Part shown: in pieces, positions 54,506 to 62,943 of the stretch
How the letters are laid out: each line of letters opens with the position of its first letter
How positions within the stretch are numbered: position 1 is the stretch's first letter
NCBI RefSeq assembly: GCF_900168015.1
Contig: NZ_FUYR01000001.1
Span: forward strand, 1,920,943 to 1,984,942
DNA from: Daejeonella lutea
GTDB taxonomy: Bacteria; Bacteroidota; Bacteroidia; Sphingobacteriales; Sphingobacteriaceae
DNA length: 64,000 nucleotides
Reading direction: 5' to 3'
Notes under the pieces: generated by a model
Database searches by the model: none
Seen by the model: the letters and a program-made list of their open reading frames with translations, nothing else
What the model was told of the DNA's origin: nothing
Translations under genes and position numbers: made by a program

Positions 54506-55426
54506 ATGAAACCTACTTTAGTAATTCTTGCGGCTGGAATGGCTAGCCGCTACGGCAGCATGAAACAAACCGATGGATTTGGGCCAAATGGTGAAACGAT
54601 CATTGACTATTCTATCTACGACGCAATTCAAGCTGGATTCGGCAAAGTAATTTTTGTCATCAAAGAAGAATTCGCTGATAATTTCAGATCCATTTTTGAG
54701 CCTAAATTAAAAGGCAAGATTGAAACAGATTACGTCTTTCAAACTTTCGACCTTAAACCGTACGGGATCGACATTGAGATCGAACGGCTTAAACCCTGGG
54801 GAACTGCGCATGCAACTCTAGCAGCTAAAGATGCTGTAAACGAGCCATTCTGTGTGATAAATGCAGATGACTTTTATGGTCGCGAAGCTTACCAAAAAAT
54901 GCATGACTTCCTGACGACTGAAGTTAGTGATAAACAGTTTTCCCTGATCGGTTTTCAGATCGATAAGACTTTATCGGATTATGGTTCAGTATCCCGGGGA
55001 GTTTGTGAAGTCGATGCTAGTGGAAATCTCACTGAAGTAAATGAACGACTGAAGGTGTATTTCAAAAAAGATACCGGCGGCAACAATACTCCTGAAGTAG
55101 CATTTGAAGAAGATGGGAAAGAATTTCCACTGAAAGCTGATTCGAGGGTTTCGATGAACTTCTGGGGCTTCACGCCAAAAATATTTGAACTAAGCGCAGA
55201 AATGTTTAAAGAGTTTGCTCTTGCAAATAAAGAGAATCCCAAAGCTGAGTTTTTTATTCCACTAGTGGCTGATGAGCTTATCAAAGCTGGTAAAGCAGCC
55301 TTTAAGGTTATTCCAACTCAGAACAAATGGTTCGGTGTTACCTACATCGAAGATAAACCTATTGTCCAGGAAAGCATTGATAAGTTGGTAGCCAGCGGAG
55401 AATATCCTCAAAAATTATGGGCATAA
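54506..55426 (+). CDS. Sugar-1-phosphate nucleotidyltransferase-like protein
   Basis: 306 residues from the ATG at 54506; one TTG codon before it is also in frame. The nucleotidyltransferase loop is LAAGMASRYGSMKQTDGFGPNGE, a variant of LAxGxGTRLxPxT with the Thr replaced by Ser. NADDFYG holds the metal-binding Asp. No left-handed beta-helix is present. It may activate a sugar phosphate, but I cannot name the sugar. Confidence 0.85.
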   Translation: MKPTLVILAAGMASRYGSMKQTDGFGPNGETIIDYSIYDAIQAGFGKVIFVIKEEFADNFRSIFEPKLKGKIETDYVFQTFDLKPYGIDIEIERLKPWGTAHATLAAKDAVNEPFCVINADDFYGREAYQKMHDFLTTEVSDKQFSLIGFQIDKTLSDYGSVSRGVCEVDASGNLTEVNERLKVYFKKDTGGNNTPEVAFEEDGKEFPLKADSRVSMNFWGFTPKIFELSAEMFKEFALANKENPKAEFFIPLVADELIKAGKAAFKVIPTQNKWFGVTYIEDKPIVQESIDKLVASGEYPQKLWA

Positions 55427-55434
55427 GAGCCCCG

Positions 55435-55473
55435 ACAACCATCGATATCGTAAATGTTATCGATGGTTGTTTT
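55435..55473 (+). terminator. Terminator of the nucleotidyltransferase gene
   Basis: A perfect 13-bp stem, ACAACCATCGATA with TATCGATGGTTGT, has a 10-base loop and is followed by TTTTC. Confidence 0.88.
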
Positions 55474-55610
55474 CAACAATTCCTTTTACTCCGCTTTTAT
55501 AAATCTTAAGAAACTTCCCTGTCGTAATTTCCGGCGACTCAGGATATTTTTCCGATACATCTCGAAGGCGATACTGAATTTCCTATATTTAGTAACCTTA
55601 AATAACAAAG

Positions 55611-56477
55611 ATGTTTAAAAAGAAAGCTCTACTATTGCTTGCTGTATTATTCGTACCAGCCCTGCTAGTGGCTCAAAGCGGGAAAGTCTCAGACAATTTA
55701 TCCCTGCCAAGCAAAATCCTGAATGGCGAGAGAAAATATGGAATTTACCTTCCCCCTGATTATGCTACTTCAGAGCGCGAGTACCCGGTGCTGTACCTAC
55801 TCCACGGTTCAGGTGACGACCAAACGGGCTGGATTCAGTTTGGCGAAGTTTTAAATATAGCAGATAAAGCTATCAATGACGGCACAGCCACTCCCATGAT
55901 CATTGTCATGCCTGATGCTAATACAGGAAGGCGCGGTTATTTTAACAGCATGAAAGGTGACTGGCTTTATGAAGACTTCTTCTTCAATGAATTTATGCCT
56001 TTTATCGAAAAGAAATACCGGATCAAAAAAGATAAACGCTTCCGTGCAATTTCCGGTCTGTCTATGGGTGGCGGAGGAACGTTCATGTATGCCCTTCATC
56101 ATCCGGAGCTATTTTCTGCAGCCGCTCCTCTTAGCGCTGCTGTCGGACCAGTAACCTTAGAGGAAGCTAAAATCAGCTACAAGCGGAACACTCCCGATGC
56201 CACTGATGAACAAATGGAGGCTTATTATAACAGACATAGTGCCGTAGCGCTCATAAAAGCAATTCCCGATGCCAGTAAAAACAGTATCAGATGGTTTATT
56301 GACTGTGGTGATGACGACAGATTATCAGCGGGCAATTCCTTCGTGCATATGGCAATGATGGAAAAGCAGGTTCCCCATGAATTCCGGATCCGAGATGGCG
56401 GCCACACCTGGACCTATTGGAGGGCATCATTACCCAAGGTGCTGGAATTCGTATCGGCTTCGTTTCATCAATTCTAA
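55611..56477 (+). CDS. Exported esterase-family alpha/beta hydrolase
   Basis: 288 residues with signal peptide (cut near LVAQ). It belongs to the esterase D / feruloyl esterase group. The nucleophile elbow is SGLSMGGGGTFMYAL, the catalytic Asp is probably in WFIDCGDDDRLS, and the His is in RDGGHTWTYWR. YLLHGSGDDQTGW is the oxyanion region. Probable substrate: acyl or feruloyl ester on a polysaccharide. It is monocistronic. Confidence 0.9.
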   Translation: MFKKKALLLLAVLFVPALLVAQSGKVSDNLSLPSKILNGERKYGIYLPPDYATSEREYPVLYLLHGSGDDQTGWIQFGEVLNIADKAINDGTATPMIIVMPDANTGRRGYFNSMKGDWLYEDFFFNEFMPFIEKKYRIKKDKRFRAISGLSMGGGGTFMYALHHPELFSAAAPLSAAVGPVTLEEAKISYKRNTPDATDEQMEAYYNRHSAVALIKAIPDASKNSIRWFIDCGDDDRLSAGNSFVHMAMMEKQVPHEFRIRDGGHTWTYWRASLPKVLEFVSASFHQF

Positions 56478-56485
56478 TTAAGATG

Positions 56486-56640
56486 CATAGGATTATAGGA
56501 TCCATAAGATGCAGAATAGAAGTTGGTAGCTTTATCAGATATATCTCGAATTCATCCTAAGCAGACACTTATCAGCCTGCTAAACTATATGTTTGCATCC
56601 TATGAATCCTACTCCAGACAAAATCCCATCCTATAAATCC
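56486..56640. repeat. Paired nonamer-class repeats (CATAGGATT / AATCCTATn)
   Basis: The left side has CATAGGATT, ATAGGATCC, ATAAGATGC (56486-56512), starting 8 bases after the esterase stop. The right side has the inverse words GCATCCTAT and GAATCCTAC (56595-56612), then AATCCCATC and CTATAAATC (56622-56639). The gap lies between the convergent esterase and dnaK genes. Confidence 0.75.
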
Positions 56641-56644
56641 TGAT

Positions 56645-56682
56645 TAAACAAAACAGGCTGACCCAAATGGGTCAGCCTGTTC
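56645..56682 (-). terminator. Terminator of dnaK
   Basis: A 13-bp perfect stem (AACAGGCTGACCC with GGGTCAGCCTGTT) has a four-base loop and is followed on the minus strand by a T-rich stretch. Confidence 0.9.
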
Positions 56683-56700
56683 CTCTATAAGACATTGATC

Positions 56701-58617
56701 TTACTTCTTATCGTCCTCTTTCACTTCCTCAAAATCAACGTCAGTTACGTGATCGCCAGCATCATTTGCTGACCCATCTCCTTGCGGAGCACCTTCCTGA
56801 CCTGCGCCAGCTTCTTGTGAAGCTTTATACATATCTTCTGATGCCACGTTCCAGGCGCTTTGAAGTTCAGCTTGTGCAGCATCAATTGCTGCGAAATCTT
56901 TAGAAGCATGAGCTTCCTTCAATTTCTTCAATCCTTCCTGAATTGGAGTTTTCTTATCGTCAGATAATTTATCTCCATACTCGCTCAACTGCTTTTCTGT
57001 CGAGAAGATCAATGCGTCAGCTGCGTTCAGTTTCTCAACTTCTTCGCGTGCTTGCTTATCCGATTCAGCATTTGCTTCTGCTTCATCTTTCATCTTTTTG
57101 ATCTCTTCATCAGTTAAGCCTGAAGAAGCTTCAATACGGATCTTTTGCTCTTTACCAGTCGCTTTATCTTTCGCGCCTACATGTAATATACCGTTTGCAT
57201 CGATGTCAAAAGTAACCTCGATTTGCGGAATACCACGTGGTGAAGGTGGAATACCATCTAAGTGGAATCTTCCAATTGTTCTGTTCTGATTAGCCATTGG
57301 ACGCTCACCCTGAAGGATGTGAATCTCTACCGAAGGCTGGTTATCAGAAGCAGTTGAGAATACCTCAGATTTTTTTGATGGAATAGTTGTGTTAGATTCA
57401 ATTAGTTTGGTCATTACACCACCCATTGTCTCGATACCTAATGAAAGTGGCGTGACATCTAAAAGAAGTACATCCTTAACTTCACCAGTTAATACACCAC
57501 CCTGGATTGCTGCACCAATAGCTACAACCTCATCTGGATTAACACCTTTTGAAGGCTCTTTTCCAAAGAAAGATTTAACAGCATCCTGAATCGCAGGAAT
57601 ACGGGTTGAACCACCTACAAGAATGATCTCATCAATATCTGAAGTACTTAAACCTGCATTCTTAAGCGCTTTTTTACAAGGCTCGATAGTACGTTTGATC
57701 AGACTATCTGCTAATTGCTCAAATTTCGCGCGTGTTAAGGTTTTCACAAGGTGCTTCGGCATTCCATCACCTGCTGAAATATAAGGTAGGTTGATCTCAG
57801 TTTGTGTTGAACTAGACAGCTCAATCTTCGCTTTCTCAGCAGCCTCTTTTAAACGTTGAAGAGCCATTGGGTCTTTGCGGAGATCAATACCTTCATCGCT
57901 TTTAAATTCATCTGCCATCCAGTCAATGATCGTAGCATCAAAGTCATCACCACCCAGGTGGGTATCACCATCAGTTGATTTTACTTCGAATACACCGTCA
58001 CCAAGCTCAAGAACAGACACGTCATGCGTACCACCACCGCAGTCGAACACTACGATTTTCATATCCTTATGAGCCTTATCCAAACCGTATGCTAAAGCAG
58101 CGGCAGTTGGTTCATTGATGATACGAGAAACTTTTAAGCCTGCAATTTCACCAGCCTCTTTAGTTGCCTGACGTTGTGCGTCGTTGAAGTATGCCGGTAC
58201 AGTGATAACAGCTTCGTTTACTTCATGTCCAAGGAAGTCTTCTGCAGTCTTTTTCATTTTCTGCAAAATCATCGCTGAGATTTCCTGTGGAGTATACAGA
58301 CGATCATCTATTTTAACACGTGGAGTGTTGTTGTCACCCTTTTCAACCTTGTATGGAACACGCGTAATCTCATTGGTAACTTCGCCGAAAGCGTTACCCA
58401 TAAATCTCTTTATTGAAGAAATCGTTTTAGTGGGATTGGTGATTGCCTGGCGTTTTGCCGGATCCCCAACTTTACGTTCTCCATTATCAACAAATGCAAC
58501 AATCGAAGGCGTTGTACGCTTTCCTTCGCTGTTTGGAATAACTACAGGCTCATTACCTTCCATTACTGCAACGCATGAATTTGTTGTTCCTAAGTCAATA
58601 CCAATTATCTTTGCCAT
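56701..58617 (-). CDS. dnaK: Chaperone DnaK (Hsp70)
   Basis: 638 residues and complete. The ATPase domain opens with [14 protein letters not shown] and contains [14 protein letters not shown] and [10 protein letters not shown]. The substrate-binding domain follows the linker [12 protein letters not shown]. The C-terminal tail is Gly/Asp/Glu-rich and ends [13 protein letters not shown]. The motif [10 protein letters not shown] has Cys and His where E. coli has DLGGGTFDIS, a variant typical of Bacteroidota. dnaJ and grpE are not adjacent. A possible sigma-54-like site lies upstream. Confidence 0.98.
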   Translation of the reverse strand: MAKIIGIDLGTTNSCVAVMEGNEPVVIPNSEGKRTTPSIVAFVDNGERKVGDPAKRQAITNPTKTISSIKRFMGNAFGEVTNEITRVPYKVEKGDNNTPRVKIDDRLYTPQEISAMILQKMKKTAEDFLGHEVNEAVITVPAYFNDAQRQATKEAGEIAGLKVSRIINEPTAAALAYGLDKAHKDMKIVVFDCGGGTHDVSVLELGDGVFEVKSTDGDTHLGGDDFDATIIDWMADEFKSDEGIDLRKDPMALQRLKEAAEKAKIELSSSTQTEINLPYISAGDGMPKHLVKTLTRAKFEQLADSLIKRTIEPCKKALKNAGLSTSDIDEIILVGGSTRIPAIQDAVKSFFGKEPSKGVNPDEVVAIGAAIQGGVLTGEVKDVLLLDVTPLSLGIETMGGVMTKLIESNTTIPSKKSEVFSTASDNQPSVEIHILQGERPMANQNRTIGRFHLDGIPPSPRGIPQIEVTFDIDANGILHVGAKDKATGKEQKIRIEASSGLTDEEIKKMKDEAEANAESDKQAREEVEKLNAADALIFSTEKQLSEYGDKLSDDKKTPIQEGLKKLKEAHASKDFAAIDAAQAELQSAWNVASEDMYKASQEAGAGQEGAPQGDGSANDAGDHVTDVDFEEVKEDDKK

Positions 58618-58666
58618 ATTATTATTACCCTTCTTTAATTTGTGTTTAGTTTTTTACAGTGCAATT

Positions 58667-58683
58667 AACAAGCGTTGTGCCAA
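58667..58683 (-). promoter_or_regulatory. Possible sigma-54-like promoter upstream of dnaK
   Basis: On the minus strand TTGGCAC is followed by AACGC then TTGTT. The GG and GT pairs are 10 bases apart, as in the -24/-12 consensus TGGCAC-N5-TTGC, except that the -12 GC is GT. The predicted start would leave a leader of about 40 bases before dnaK. No TAnnTTTG box was found nearer. Confidence 0.3.
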
Positions 58684-58814
58684 ATCAATTAGCGCCTTAT
58701 ATTGACAGTATTTTGCCACTAAGAGTATGAAATACCAAACAATCAGGACATTTTGAAAATGACAGGATGGCAGGAATTAGATTTGAAGCACTTCACCACT
58801 CGGAAAGTGAGGCA

Positions 58815-58848
58815 CAAAAAAACCCGCTCTTTTCAGAACGGGTTTTCT
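58815..58848 (-). terminator. Terminator of the ribosomal alpha operon
   Basis: AAAACCCG (58819-58826) pairs with CGGGTTTT (58839-58846), and a T-run follows on the minus strand. It lies just after rplQ, the last gene of the operon. Confidence 0.9.
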
Positions 58849-58869
58849 TTATCTTAAGTAAAAGCTAAT

Positions 58870-59544
58870 TTATGCTTTTTTCTCGTCTGCATCATCACCT
58901 TCTGCGGCAGGTGCCTCAGGAGCTGCTTCTTCAGCAGCAGGTGCCTCTTCAGCAACAGCAACTTCTTCAGCTTCAGCAACAGGAGCTTCTACAGTTTCAG
59001 CAACTGGTGCAGTTTCAACATCAGCAATCGGTGTTTCTTCAACAACTACAGCCTCTTCAGCAGGAGCCGCTTCAGCTTTTGGAGCTTTTCCCGCAGCAGC
59101 AGGAGCATCAGCTTTCTTAGCTTTTGAACCACGGCGACGAGTAGATTTCTTCTCAGCAGCAGCTGCATCACCATTAGTGTAAATCTCGTTGTAATCAACC
59201 AGTTCGATTAATGCCATTGATGCATTATCTCCAAGACGGTTAACCATCTTAAGGATACGGGTATAACCACCCGGACGGTTTGCAACTTTAGGAGCTACAT
59301 CACGGAAAAGGATAGATACTACTTCTTTGTTCTGTAAGTAACTGAATACTGTACGACGTGAGTGAGTAGTGTCATCTTTAGATTTAGTGATGATAGGTTC
59401 AACATACACACGTAAAGCTTTTGCTTTTGCAAGTGTTGTTGTAATGCGCTTGTGTAAGATAAGCGAAGAAGCCATATTAGCAAGCATCGCGCGGCGATGA
59501 CTGTCAGTACGACTTAAATGGTTTACTTTTTTACCGTGTCTCAT
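58870..59544 (-). CDS. rplQ: Ribosomal protein L17 with long acidic Ala/Glu tail
   Basis: Residues 1-125 are a normal L17 ([40 protein letters not shown]). The remaining 100 begin with a basic patch ([14 protein letters not shown]) and then run as Ala/Glu/Pro/Val repeats of the kind EEAPAAEEA, ending DDADEKKA. Most bacterial L17 stop at about 120-130. The tail should be disordered and lie on the ribosome surface near the exit side. Last gene of the operon, with its own terminator. Confidence 0.97.
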   Translation of the reverse strand: MRHGKKVNHLSRTDSHRRAMLANMASSLILHKRITTTLAKAKALRVYVEPIITKSKDDTTHSRRTVFSYLQNKEVVSILFRDVAPKVANRPGGYTRILKMVNRLGDNASMALIELVDYNEIYTNGDAAAAEKKSTRRRGSKAKKADAPAAAGKAPKAEAAPAEEAVVVEETPIADVETAPVAETVEAPVAEAEEVAVAEEAPAAEEAAPEAPAAEGDDADEKKA

Positions 59545-59625
59545 TGTTTGTTAGATTTTGCACGTGCATACCGTCAATCAACCTTTCGGGATCGGGAATT
59601 ATGCATTTCGCTTATTGTTATATTA

Positions 59626-60618
59626 TTATTCTTCGTCTAATTTGAACTTCGAAAGGTTCATGCCAAATGACAAGCCTTTAGATTTTACTAAATCCTGGAT
59701 CTCAGTAAGTGATTTCTTACCGAAGTTTCTGAATTTCAGCATATCAGCAACATCGTAAGAAACGAGGTCAGCTAATGAGCGGATATCAGCAGCTTTAAGG
59801 CAATTTAATGCACGAACAGAAAGATCAAGATCAACTAACTCCATTTTAAGGATCTTACGCATGTGCAGGATTTCCTCGTCAACTTCCTTAGTTTCTTCTT
59901 TTGCCTGAGATTCAAGCATAATATTCTCGTCAGAGAATAACATAAAGTGGTGGATCAGGATCTTCGCAGCTTCTTTCAAAGCTTCTTCCGGGTGGATCGA
60001 ACCATCTGTAGTGATATCAAGAACTAATTTCTCGTAGTCAGTTTTTTGTTCTACACGGAAGTTCTCGATAGTGTATTTAACGTTCTTGATCGGAGTATAG
60101 ATCGAATCAATCGCGATCACACCAAGAACAGCGTCTACGTTCTTATTTTCTTCTGCAGCGATGTAACCTCTTCCTTTGCTAACTGTTAATTCGATCTCCA
60201 GGGTAACTGAAGACTCCATATTACAGATAACCATATCAGAATTCAGAACTGTAAAGTTGTTAGAGAACTTAGTAATGTCACCAGCTTTAAACTGATCCTG
60301 ACCGTTGATGATCACAAAGATCTTTTCGTTATCACCAGACTCACCAGTTTTCTTGAAACGAACCTGCTTTAAGTTAAGAATGATCTCAGTAACGTCTTCT
60401 ACAACACCTTTAATGGTTGAGAATTCGTGAGATACACCTGAAAACCGTACAGAGGTTATTGCAAAACCTTCCAATGAAGATAAAAGTATTCTCCGTAAAG
60501 CATTACCAATGGTAACACCGAAACCAGGCTCAAGGGGTCTGAATTCGAATGTTCCGTCGAAATCCGTAGATTTCTGCATGATAACTTTATCAGGTTTCTG
60601 AAATGCTAAGATTGCCAT
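59626..60618 (-). CDS. rpoA: RNA polymerase alpha subunit
   Basis: 330 residues. The N-terminal dimerisation domain includes [28 protein letters not shown]. The C-terminal domain, which contacts DNA and activators, is seen as [23 protein letters not shown] and [18 protein letters not shown]. Normal length and normal place between rpsD and rplQ. Confidence 0.99.
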   Translation of the reverse strand: MAILAFQKPDKVIMQKSTDFDGTFEFRPLEPGFGVTIGNALRRILLSSLEGFAITSVRFSGVSHEFSTIKGVVEDVTEIILNLKQVRFKKTGESGDNEKIFVIINGQDQFKAGDITKFSNNFTVLNSDMVICNMESSVTLEIELTVSKGRGYIAAEENKNVDAVLGVIAIDSIYTPIKNVKYTIENFRVEQKTDYEKLVLDITTDGSIHPEEALKEAAKILIHHFMLFSDENIMLESQAKEETKEVDEEILHMRKILKMELVDLDLSVRALNCLKAADIRSLADLVSYDVADMLKFRNFGKKSLTEIQDLVKSKGLSFGMNLSKFKLDEE

Positions 60619-60644
60619 TTATCTAATTTGTTTATTGTTTAAGG

Positions 60645-60774
60645 ATTCGAGATCCGAGAGGCGAGAAAACAGACTTTTGTCTTAATCTTACCTAAATCTC
60701 TTCATGTTAACTAGTTACGAAATGAGTTACAAGATTCTTTTCTCGAATCTCGTAGCTCGCTTCTCGTATCTTAC
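60645..60774. repeat. Paired heptad arrays (ATTCGAG / TTCTCGA) between rpoA and rpsD
   Basis: The left arm is ATTCGAG, ATCCGAG, AGGCGAG (60645-60665). The right arm is TTCTCGA, ATCTCGT, AGCTCGC, TTCTCGT, ATCTTAC (60740-60774), the inverse. The last unit overlaps the rpsD stop codon (60771-60773). In the operon mRNA the arms would pair into a long imperfect hairpin between two essential genes. Confidence 0.85.
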
Positions 60775-61379
60775 TTAGAGTATAACTCGACGATAAGGTT
60801 TTCCTTGATATTCTCAGGGATCTCATCGCGGCTTGGGTAGTTAAGAAACTTACCTGTTAAGGCATTAGCATCCCATTCTAACCAGCTGAATTTGTTTATA
60901 GTTCTCGCAGCAACTGAATTTGAAACAGCTTCAAGAGATTTTGAACGCTCACGTACTGCAACAACGTCGCCTGCACGCAAAGCATATGAAGCAATATTTA
61001 CCACTTCACCGTTAACAGTAATGTGCTTGTGACCTACTAACTGACGGGCAGCAGAACGGGTTGGAGCAATTCCTAAACGGTAAACTGTATTGTCTAAACG
61101 GGCTTCCAGGAATTTCAAAAGGTTCTCACCAGTAATTCCTTCTTTAGCAGAAGCTTTGTGGAAAAGGTTTTCGAAGTAACGTTCTAATACACCATAAGTG
61201 TATTTAACTTTTTGCTTCTCCATTAACTGCACAGCAAACTCTGATTGCTTACCTCTTTTTCTGGAGGTACCGTGCATTCCCGGAGGATAATTTTTTCTTT
61301 CTAATGCCTTATCAGGACCGAAAATTGGTTCTCTGAATCTACGGGCGATTTTGGACTTTGGTCCGGTGTATCTAGCCAT
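60771..61379 (-). CDS. rpsD: Ribosomal protein S4
   Basis: 202 residues; primary 16S-binding protein of the small subunit and often the translational repressor of the alpha operon. [21 protein letters not shown] and the S4 domain ([34 protein letters not shown]) are clear. The zinc-finger Cys set of the C+ form is absent. The next gene upstream is rpsK, 71 bases away. Confidence 0.99.
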   Translation of the reverse strand: MARYTGPKSKIARRFREPIFGPDKALERKNYPPGMHGTSRKRGKQSEFAVQLMEKQKVKYTYGVLERYFENLFHKASAKEGITGENLLKFLEARLDNTVYRLGIAPTRSAARQLVGHKHITVNGEVVNIASYALRAGDVVAVRERSKSLEAVSNSVAARTINKFSWLEWDANALTGKFLNYPSRDEIPENIKENLIVELYSK

Positions 61380-61450
61380 GGTTGTGTGTTTTTAAAGTAT
61401 CATCCCGGCTAATCCGGGAGAATCTTAGCTTTAAAACTGATTATTATTAA

Positions 61451-61840
61451 TTAAACTCTTCTTCTTTTTGGAGGACGGCAACCGTTGTGCGGAAGCGGAG
61501 TAATATCCTGTATAGTAGTAACCTCAATTCCGGCAGTCTGCAGAGTACGGATAGCTGACTCGCGGCCTGAACCTGGACCTTTAACATATACCTGAACTTT
61601 ACGAAGGCCAAGATCATGTGCCACTTTAGCGCAGTCGCCTGCAGCTTGTCCGGCAGCATAAGGAGTATTTTTCTTGGAACCTTTGAAACCCATTTTACCG
61701 GCAGATGACCAGCTGATGGTTTGACCCTGAAGGTTAGTTAGGGTGATAATGATATTGTTAAATGTTGCGTTTACGTGTGCTTCACCAATTGGTTCTACAA
61801 CAACAACACGCTTTTTGGTTACTTTTTTAGTTTTTGCCAT
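61451..61840 (-). CDS. rpsK: Ribosomal protein S11
   Basis: 129 residues from the ATG at 61838-61840 ([19 protein letters not shown]). The frame is open 17 codons further, but that part is repeat-array DNA and is not part of S11. The conserved end [11 protein letters not shown] is intact. It forms the platform of the small subunit near the mRNA exit. Confidence 0.99.
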   Translation of the reverse strand: MAKTKKVTKKRVVVVEPIGEAHVNATFNNIIITLTNLQGQTISWSSAGKMGFKGSKKNTPYAAGQAAGDCAKVAHDLGLRKVQVYVKGPGSGRESAIRTLQTAGIEVTTIQDITPLPHNGCRPPKRRRV

Positions 61841-61843
61841 TTT

Positions 61844-61974
61844 GTGAGATTTGAGAAGTGAGACTTGTCCCGATCCTAATCGGGACGGCACTCATATCTA
61901 TTTCTTTTTAATAATCATGAGCTGAGCATCTTCGATATTCTCATATCTCCAATCTCATATCTCATATCTAATTA
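61844..61974. repeat. Paired heptad arrays (GTGAGAT / CTCATAT) between rpsK and rpsM
   Basis: The left arm is GTGAGAT, TTGAGAA, GTGAGAC, TTGTCCC (61844-61871). The right arm is CTCATAT, CTCCAAT, CTCATAT, CTCATAT, CTAATTA (61940-61974), ending one base before the rpsM stop codon. The middle has a perfect 8-bp hairpin, GTCCCGAT-CCTA-ATCGGGAC (61867-61886). Confidence 0.87.
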
Positions 61975-62352
61975 CTATTTAGTTGCTTTTTTCTTGTTAG
62001 CTACAGTCTTACGTTTTCCTTTACGGGTACGTGAGTTGTTTTTCGTACGTTGTCCGCGAACAGGTAATCCCTTACGGTGACGTAATCCACGGTAACAACC
62101 GATATCCATCAAACGCTTGATGTTCAACTGTACTTCGGAGCGTAGAGCACCTTCAACCTTGATCTCATCATTGATGAAACCACGAATTGATGCTAACTGA
62201 TCATCAGACCAATCCTGCACCTTGACGTTAACGTCAATACCAGCATCTTTCAGAATCCGCTGAGCGGTAGACTTCCCGATACCGTAAATGTAAGTAAGAC
62301 CGATCTCTCCTCTTTTGTTTCTTGGTAAATCAATACCTGCTATCCTTGCCAT
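61975..62352 (-). CDS. rpsM: Ribosomal protein S13
   Basis: 125 residues. [26 protein letters not shown] and the tail [27 protein letters not shown] are typical. It sits in the head of the small subunit and contacts P-site tRNA and L5. Repeat arrays flank it on both sides. Confidence 0.99.
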   Translation of the reverse strand: MARIAGIDLPRNKRGEIGLTYIYGIGKSTAQRILKDAGIDVNVKVQDWSDDQLASIRGFINDEIKVEGALRSEVQLNIKRLMDIGCYRGLRHRKGLPVRGQRTKNNSRTRKGKRKTVANKKKATK

Positions 62353-62371
62353 ATATTATTGAAGTTGTGTG

Positions 62372-62441
62372 TTGTAAGTCGTAAGTTGTAAGTCGCAAGT
62401 CGGAGACTTATAACTTATTACTTAAAACCTATAACTATTAA
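62372..62441. repeat. Ten uninterrupted heptads (TTGTAAG to CTTATAA) between rpsM and rpmJ
   Basis: Ten 7-bp units in one register: TTGTAAG, TCGTAAG, TTGTAAG, TCGCAAG, TCGGAGA, then CTTATAA, CTTATTA, CTTAAAA, CCTATAA, CTATTAA. The first five and last five are approximate inverses, so the array is a hairpin with no loop. It ends 2 bases before the rpmJ stop codon (62444-62446) and fills nearly the whole gap. Confidence 0.9.
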
Positions 62442-62443
62442 TC

Positions 62444-62560
62444 TTATCCCTGACGTTGTTTGTACTTAGGATTCTTTTTGTTGATCACATAAAGTACTCC
62501 CTTACGACGGATCACTTTACAATCAGCGCTACGTTTTTTAATTGATGCTCTAACCTTCAT
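62444..62560 (-). CDS. rpmJ: Ribosomal protein L36 (zinc-free form)
   Basis: 38 residues starting [20 protein letters not shown] and ending PKYKQRQG, between infA and rpsM as expected. Of the four zinc ligands of the C+ form (Cys11, Cys14, Cys27, His33), only Cys14 remains; the others are Ser, Asn and Tyr. The zinc ribbon is therefore lost, and the protein is the C- type. Confidence 0.97.
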   Translation of the reverse strand: MKVRASIKKRSADCKVIRRKGVLYVINKKNPKYKQRQG

Positions 62561-62567
62561 CTTTATT

Positions 62568-62786
62568 CTATTTATATCTGTACGTTATTCTACCTTTACT
62601 CAGATCATATGGCGACATCTCCAGCTTTACCTTGTCTCCTGGTAAAATTTTGATGTAGTGCATTCTCATTTTACCTGAAATATGCGCTATGATCTCATGT
62701 CCGTTTTCCAGTTCAACCCGAAACATTGCATTCGACAATGCTTCTCTGATGATTCCGTCTTGTTCAATTGAAGCCTGTTTGGCCAT
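62568..62786 (-). CDS. infA: Translation initiation factor IF-1
   Basis: 72 residues consisting of one OB fold: [40 protein letters not shown] and [20 protein letters not shown]. It binds the ribosomal A site during initiation. Seven bases separate it from rpmJ. Confidence 0.99.
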   Translation of the reverse strand: MAKQASIEQDGIIREALSNAMFRVELENGHEIIAHISGKMRMHYIKILPGDKVKLEMSPYDLSKGRITYRYK

Positions 62787-62943
62787 ATATTATATTGATT
62801 TCTCTAATGTCTTTTCTACTCCTGAACGCCTGAGAAACCAGTTTTTCTATAATCTATCTCAAAAACAACCCTTTATGTACTGGCTTTTACCTCATTTGCC
62901 CCATCGGAACAGGGATGCAAAATTAAATAAAAATATTTATATT

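Noticed and set aside
58184-58705. 173-codon frame opposite the dnaK 5' part
   Set aside because: It is antisense to dnaK with no independent support.
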